Assembly (NCBI GenBank): GCA_017792445.1
Contig: CP051232.1
Span: 1,054,001-1,118,000, forward strand
DNA length: 64,000 nucleotides
Direction: 5' to 3'
DNA from: Maritimibacter sp.
Lineage (GTDB): Bacteria > Pseudomonadota > Alphaproteobacteria > Rhodobacterales > Rhodobacteraceae
A model generated the notes under the pieces. It had not been told where the DNA came from, made no database searches, and worked only from the letters and a program-made list of their open reading frames with translations. Shown here piece after piece: positions 60,169 to 64,000 of the stretch (positions are counted from its first letter, which is position 1; each line of letters starts with the position of its first letter). The position numbers and the translations under genes were made by a program.

Positions 60169-61290
60169 TCACCCCATCAATCCCGGGTTCAGTATCCCGC
60201 GCGGATCGAACCGCTGCCGCAGCCCTGCTGTGATCGCGGCCAGCGGCGCGGGCTCCGGCTGGAACACCGGCACCTCGGCTCGCTCTGCCTGCGTCGCGCG
60301 CACCAGCGTCGCGTGACCGCCCAGCGCCGCCACCTCGCGCCGCACCGTGTCCGCCGAAGCAGAGCCCATCGACAGCCAAACCAGCCCGCCGCCCCAATCG
60401 AACACCGCCTCGTGCGGCACACCCGCCGTTTCCAGCGCCGCCGACAGGACAGGCCCGTCCGTCGGCTTTACCGACACTCGCCACACCGCACCGTCGCGGC
60501 CCGCAAAAGCAGTCACGTCGCGCACATCGCGCCACAAAGCGGCGCTCGCCTCGCCTTCGACCGTCTCGAACCCCGGCAGCAAGTCCGCCAGACGCCCGGC
60601 GCGATAGGTGACAGAACCCGAAAGCCCCTCGATCCGCACCAGCGTTCGTCCGCCCCCGACATGCGCGGCGCCGCTCACATCGAACGGAGATCCCAACGCC
60701 CGGCACAAGGCGGCCACGCCGTCTTTCGCCGACAGCCCCTCGGCCACCAGCGTCGCCTCGGCCTCGGGGCGGGCCAGCACCTTGAAGGACAGCTCGGTCA
60801 GAACGCCCAGCGTGCCCCAGCTTCCCGCCATCAGTTTCACGAGATCGTAGCCGGTGACGTTCTTCATCACCCTGCCGCCGTTCTTCACAACGGTGCCGGA
60901 CCCATCGACGAACCGCACACCCAGAAGGAAGTCCCGGCACGCCCCGCCCTGCACCCTGCGCGGGCCCGAGACGTTCGCGGCGACCACACCGCCAATCGTC
61001 GGCGCGCCCGTGGTGCCCAGCAACGGGCGGTGATCCATCGGTTCGAACGGCAGGCGCTGGTTCTCGGCGGCCAGGACCGACTCGAGCTCCGCAAGCGGCG
61101 TGCCCGCCCGAACCACCACCGTCAGGGCGCCGGGTTCGTACAGGTCGATCCCCGACAGTCCCGCCACCGACAGCGCCGTGCCGACCACGGGCCTTCCAAT
61201 GTCGCGGGTGCCGCCGCCGACCACGCGCAGGGGGCCGGTGGCGGATGTGACCGCCTCTGCCAGATCCGCTTCGGTCGCGGGCTGCAACAT
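60169..61290 (-). CDS. glcE: Glycolate oxidase FAD-binding subunit GlcE
   Basis: 373 aa. FAD-binding type-4 domain at the N-terminus: LRVVGGGTRDIGRP, LVVVRAGTPLAELESVL-like phasing (TVVVRAGTPLAEL), LGTTGAPTIGGVVAANVSGPRR and the GRVMKNVTGYDLVKLMAGSWGTLG segment that is diagnostic of GlcE. The C-terminus FDPRGILNPG is shared with GlcD-type enzymes. ATG at 61290 follows GGAGGAGG. Second gene of the operon. Confidence 0.95.
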   Translation of the reverse strand: MLQPATEADLAEAVTSATGPLRVVGGGTRDIGRPVVGTALSVAGLSGIDLYEPGALTVVVRAGTPLAELESVLAAENQRLPFEPMDHRPLLGTTGAPTIGGVVAANVSGPRRVQGGACRDFLLGVRFVDGSGTVVKNGGRVMKNVTGYDLVKLMAGSWGTLGVLTELSFKVLARPEAEATLVAEGLSAKDGVAALCRALGSPFDVSGAAHVGGGRTLVRIEGLSGSVTYRAGRLADLLPGFETVEGEASAALWRDVRDVTAFAGRDGAVWRVSVKPTDGPVLSAALETAGVPHEAVFDWGGGLVWLSMGSASADTVRREVAALGGHATLVRATQAERAEVPVFQPEPAPLAAITAGLRQRFDPRGILNPGLMG

Positions 61291-61367
61291 GCCTGTCCCC
61301 TCCTCCGGGATACGCGTGGTGGTTCGATGTGCCACACCCCTTTGGGGCGGGCAATGGTCATGGGATG

Positions 61368-62801
61368 TCAGGCGGCCCGTCGCGGGGCGCTGACGGTCAG
61401 CGGGAACACCTTCGCCGGGTTCAGCAGCCACGCGGGGTCGAACACATCCTTCACCCGCATCTGCGCTTCCAGATCGTCGGGCGCATATTGCACACCCATC
61501 AGGTCTCGCTTCTCGATGCCCACACCATGCTCGCCGGTCAGGCAGCCACCCACCTCGACGCAAAGCCGCAGGATGTCGGCGCCCAATGCCTCGCACTTTT
61601 CCAGCTCGCCCGGCTGGTTGGCATTGAACAGGATCAGCGGGTGCATGTTGCCGTCGCCCGCGTGGAACACGTTGGCGACCTCCAGCCCGTAATCCGCCGA
61701 CATCTCGCCTATGCGGTGCAGGACATGCGGCAGCTTGTCGACCGGGATCGTCCCGTCGAGACACATGTAATCATTGATCTGCCCCATCGCCCCGAAGGCC
61801 GACTTGCGGCCCAGCCAGATACGCGCGCTTTCGTCCGCCGACTGGCTTTCGCGGATCGCGACCGGATCGTACTTGCGGGCGATCTGAAGGATCACGCCAA
61901 GCTGCGCGGCGATTTCATCGTCCGAGCCCTCGACCTCGACGATCAACAGCGCCTCGCAATCGGGATAGCCCGCATGGGCAAAATCCTCGGTGGCGCGGAT
62001 ACAGGGGCGGTCCATGAACTCGATGGCGACTGGCAGGATGCCGGCGCGGATGATGTCCGACACCACCTGCCCCGCCACTTCCGAACTGTCATAGCCCATC
62101 AGCACGGGCCGCGCGCCTTCGGGCTTGCGCAGAATCCGCAGCGTAGCCTCGGTCACCACCGCCAACTGCCCCTCTGACCCGCAGATCACGCCCAGCAGGT
62201 CCAGCCCGCCCGCGTCCAGATGCGCGCCGCCGATCTCGATCACGGTGCCGTCCATCAACACCGCCGTCACGCCCATCAGGTTGTTCGTCGTCACCCCGTA
62301 CTTCAGGCAATGCGCCCCGCCCGAGTTCATCGCGATATTCCCGGCAATGGCGCAGGCGAGTTGCGACGACGGGTCGGGCGCGTAGAAGAAGTCGCCCTCT
62401 TCCACGGCACCCGAGACGCTCAGGTTGGTGCGGCCGGTCTGCACCCGGATGAACCGGTTGTCATAGTCGGTCTCCAGCACCTCGTTCAGCCGCGCCACGC
62501 CAAGGATCACGCTGTCAGCCGTCGGCAGCGCGCCGCCCGCAAGCGACGTGCCCGACCCGCGCGGCACCACCGGAACGCCTTCCTCGTGGCAGACCTTCAG
62601 CACCGCCGAGACCTCGTCGGTCGACGACGGCAGCACGGCGGCCAGCGGCGGACAGCGGTAGGCCGTCAGCGCGTCGCACTCGTAGGCGCGCACCTCGTGC
62701 TCTTCGAAGATCACGGCGTCTTCCGGCAGCACCGCCAGCAGGCGGTCGACCACACGGGCTTTCTTCGCAAGGATGTCTGCGCGCGGCTGTGGCATCTCCA
62801 T
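61368..62801 (-). CDS. glcD: Glycolate oxidase subunit GlcD
   Basis: 477 aa flavoprotein. FAD-binding type-4 domain: VVPRGSGTSLAGGALP, FYAPDPSSQLACAIAGNIAMNSGG, LGVICGSEGQLAVVTEATLRI; C-terminal FAD oxidase domain with FHAGDGNMHPLILF, LTGEHGVGIEKRDLM and FDPAWLLNPAKVFP. Oxidises glycolate to glyoxylate. It is the first gene of glcDEF; ATG at 62801 follows AAGGGAGGG. Upstream frames are antisense to the following divergent gene. Confidence 0.95.
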   Translation of the reverse strand: MEMPQPRADILAKKARVVDRLLAVLPEDAVIFEEHEVRAYECDALTAYRCPPLAAVLPSSTDEVSAVLKVCHEEGVPVVPRGSGTSLAGGALPTADSVILGVARLNEVLETDYDNRFIRVQTGRTNLSVSGAVEEGDFFYAPDPSSQLACAIAGNIAMNSGGAHCLKYGVTTNNLMGVTAVLMDGTVIEIGGAHLDAGGLDLLGVICGSEGQLAVVTEATLRILRKPEGARPVLMGYDSSEVAGQVVSDIIRAGILPVAIEFMDRPCIRATEDFAHAGYPDCEALLIVEVEGSDDEIAAQLGVILQIARKYDPVAIRESQSADESARIWLGRKSAFGAMGQINDYMCLDGTIPVDKLPHVLHRIGEMSADYGLEVANVFHAGDGNMHPLILFNANQPGELEKCEALGADILRLCVEVGGCLTGEHGVGIEKRDLMGVQYAPDDLEAQMRVKDVFDPAWLLNPAKVFPLTVSAPRRAA

Positions 62802-62888
62802 GACGGAACCCTCCCTTGGGATGACCTCCGGGATACTCTCCCTGCGGCAAGTCTGGCAAGGGACACAGCCGCGCGGTAGGTTCGCGGC

Positions 62889-63587
62889 ATGACCCTTACC
62901 GATCGCCTTCAGTTTTTCACCCTGCTCGACGCCGCCGCCGTCTTCCTGATCCTGATCGCGTGGTACGGCGTGGCGTGGGCGATCGAGAAACCGCCCGCCG
63001 GACGCCCTTCGACCGCGATCCTGATGGAACGATACCGGCAGATCTGGCTGCAAAACTACATCACCCGCGCGCCGCGTGTCTTCGACTCGATGGTCATGGG
63101 CAACCTGCGGCAGGGCGCCAGCTTCTTCGCGTCGACCTGCCTGATCGCCATCGGGGGCGGCATGGCGCTGATCGGCAACCGAGAGCAGCTGCTGGGCATC
63201 GCCGAAGACCTGTCGCTGGAAGATGCGCCCGACATCATCTGGGACGCGAAGATCCTGCTGATGCTGCTGTTCCTCGCCAACGCCCTGTTCAAGTTCATCT
63301 GGTCTTACCGGCTGTTCGGCTATTGCCTGATCGTGATGGGCGCCGCCCCCAACGACGAGGGCAAGGCCGCCTATCACCGCGCGGAACAGGCCGCCCACAT
63401 CGCCAACTCTGCCGCCCGCAGTTTCAATCGCGGCCTGCGCGCGGTTTATTTCGCGCTTGGCGCCGCTGCATGGCTTCTGGGCCCCGAAGCGCTGATCGGC
63501 GCGACCGTTCTTACGGTGGCCATGCTGCTGCGGCGCGAATTCGCCTCGCAATCCCGCCGCGTGCTGATGGAGGACTCGCCCACATGA
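62889..63587 (+). CDS. DUF599 membrane protein
   Basis: 232 aa with four transmembrane segments (about 10-32, 72-95, 112-137, 180-205). Family features: AWYGVAWAIEKPPAGRPS, YRQIWLQNYITRAPRVFDSMVMGNLRQGASFFAST and RSFNRGLRAVYFALGAAAW. DUF599 proteins have no assigned function. It is divergent from glcD with 87 bases between the starts. The TGA overlaps the next gene (ATGA). Confidence 0.88.
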   Translation: MTLTDRLQFFTLLDAAAVFLILIAWYGVAWAIEKPPAGRPSTAILMERYRQIWLQNYITRAPRVFDSMVMGNLRQGASFFASTCLIAIGGGMALIGNREQLLGIAEDLSLEDAPDIIWDAKILLMLLFLANALFKFIWSYRLFGYCLIVMGAAPNDEGKAAYHRAEQAAHIANSAARSFNRGLRAVYFALGAAAWLLGPEALIGATVLTVAMLLRREFASQSRRVLMEDSPT

Positions 63588-63940
63588 AACGCCTTCTATT
63601 GCCGCTGATGCTGCTGGCCGCGTCGCCGGCTCTTGCCGACGATCCGGTGGTCGAGGATGTGACGCTGCGCGCGTCGGGTTCGACCTGGACCGTTTCCGTG
63701 AGACTGTCGCACCCCGACACCGGCTGGGATCACTACGCCGACGGCTGGGAGGTTCTGGCGCCCGACGGAACGCGGCTCGGGTTCCGCGAGCTTCTGCATC
63801 CGCATGTCGATGAACAACCGTTCACACGCTCGTTGTCGGGCGTCACAATTCCCGATGGCATCGACCATGTGCTGATACGGCCCCGCTGTTCGGTCGACGG
63901 CTGGGCCGCCGAGACCTTCAGGAAGGACCTGGACCGCTGA
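63584..63940 (+). CDS. Secreted protein of unknown function, coupled to DUF599
   Basis: 118 aa. Signal peptide MKRLLLPLMLLAASPALA, then a small beta-sandwich-like domain: TLRASGSTWTVSVRLSHPDTGW, WEVLAPDGTRLGFRELLHPHVDEQPFTRSLSGV and VLIRPRCSVDGW. No family recognised with confidence. Coupled to the DUF599 gene by ATGA, so the two may form a membrane/periplasm pair. Single cysteine near the end. Confidence 0.75.
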   Translation: MKRLLLPLMLLAASPALADDPVVEDVTLRASGSTWTVSVRLSHPDTGWDHYADGWEVLAPDGTRLGFRELLHPHVDEQPFTRSLSGVTIPDGIDHVLIRPRCSVDGWAAETFRKDLDR

Positions 63941-63958
63941 AAAAAGCGGCCCAGGTCC
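63925..63958 (+). terminator. Inverted repeat spanning the last stop codon
   Basis: GGACCTGGACCGCT / AGCGGCCCAGGTCC with one mismatch and a GAAAAA loop; it overlaps the end of the preceding gene. No T-run follows on the plus strand, so it is only a possible terminator. Confidence 0.4.
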
Positions 63959-64000
63959 GGAGGGGGGGGTCTTACGGCCATTGGGGATGACCGTTTCGAA

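Noticed and set aside
1-64000. CRISPR arrays, insertion sequences, integrases or attachment sites
   Set aside because: No regularly spaced repeats, transposase or integrase motifs, or tRNA-flanking direct repeats were seen. The single tRNA has no integrase next to it.

Overview
The window looks like a chromosomal segment of a high-GC alphaproteobacterium of the Rhodobacterales (Rhodobacteraceae/Roseobacter type). The signs are: genes packed with four-base ATGA overlaps; the uvrC / pgsA / moaD / moaE neighbourhood; an NDUFS4-like ETC complex I subunit beside a tRNA; glcDEF; and small Rhodobacterales-type proteins (zf-TFIIB, excalibur, DUF599, DUF1344). I see no phage, transposase, integrase or CRISPR.

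Bases 1-30236 form a metal-acquisition region. (i) A zinc operon on the minus strand, zur / 43-aa membrane protein / znuC / znuB / znuA / CobW-type GTPase (3653 down to 1), is preceded by a Zur-like palindrome (ATGTTATAACAT, 3692-3703). A secreted protein and a DUF3299 protein lie divergently (3873-5505). (ii) Operon A (11877 down to 5549) encodes a nickel/peptide-family ABC importer, an EamA exporter and a SAM methyltransferase. A near-identical palindrome lies directly in front of it, so it may be a zinc-responsive metallophore system. (iii) Operon B (17912 down to 11989) is a second importer of the same superfamily. It is headed by a cobalamin riboswitch and a protein with a thioredoxin-like 2Fe-2S domain, so cobalt or corrinoid uptake is the likeliest job. 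(iv) A DUF4394 / ECF sigma / anti-sigma unit (18096-20347) separates it from operon C (28527 down to 20373). Operon C is a third importer, in which one permease and both ATPases are fused in a single 818-aa protein, followed by a HupE/UreJ protein, two amidotransferase-fold proteins and a small possibly FmdE-like protein. An amidase gene lies upstream. The three importers show increasing ATPase/permease fusion from A to C.

Bases 30591-41545 are housekeeping and small genes: a three-gene set ending in a ClpP-fold secreted protein, tRNA-Arg(UCU), the complex I subunit, uvrB, a TTG-started HExxH protein, several small membrane or metal-binding proteins, and deoD. Bases 41549-47121 hold a sulfotransferase, an ABC-2 exporter, an SppA-like protease with a coupled mini zinc-ribbon protein, a CaCA antiporter and an SDR reductase. 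A strikingly AT-rich spacer precedes uvrC. Then come a phytase-like esterase, pgsA, moaD, moaE, an ECF sigma factor coupled to a VWA membrane protein, a metallophosphoesterase, a SnoaL-like protein, hsp20 and two tandem trypsin-like proteases. The window ends with glcDEF (glycolate oxidase) and two small envelope proteins.

All functions are inferred from reading the sequence; no database search was run.
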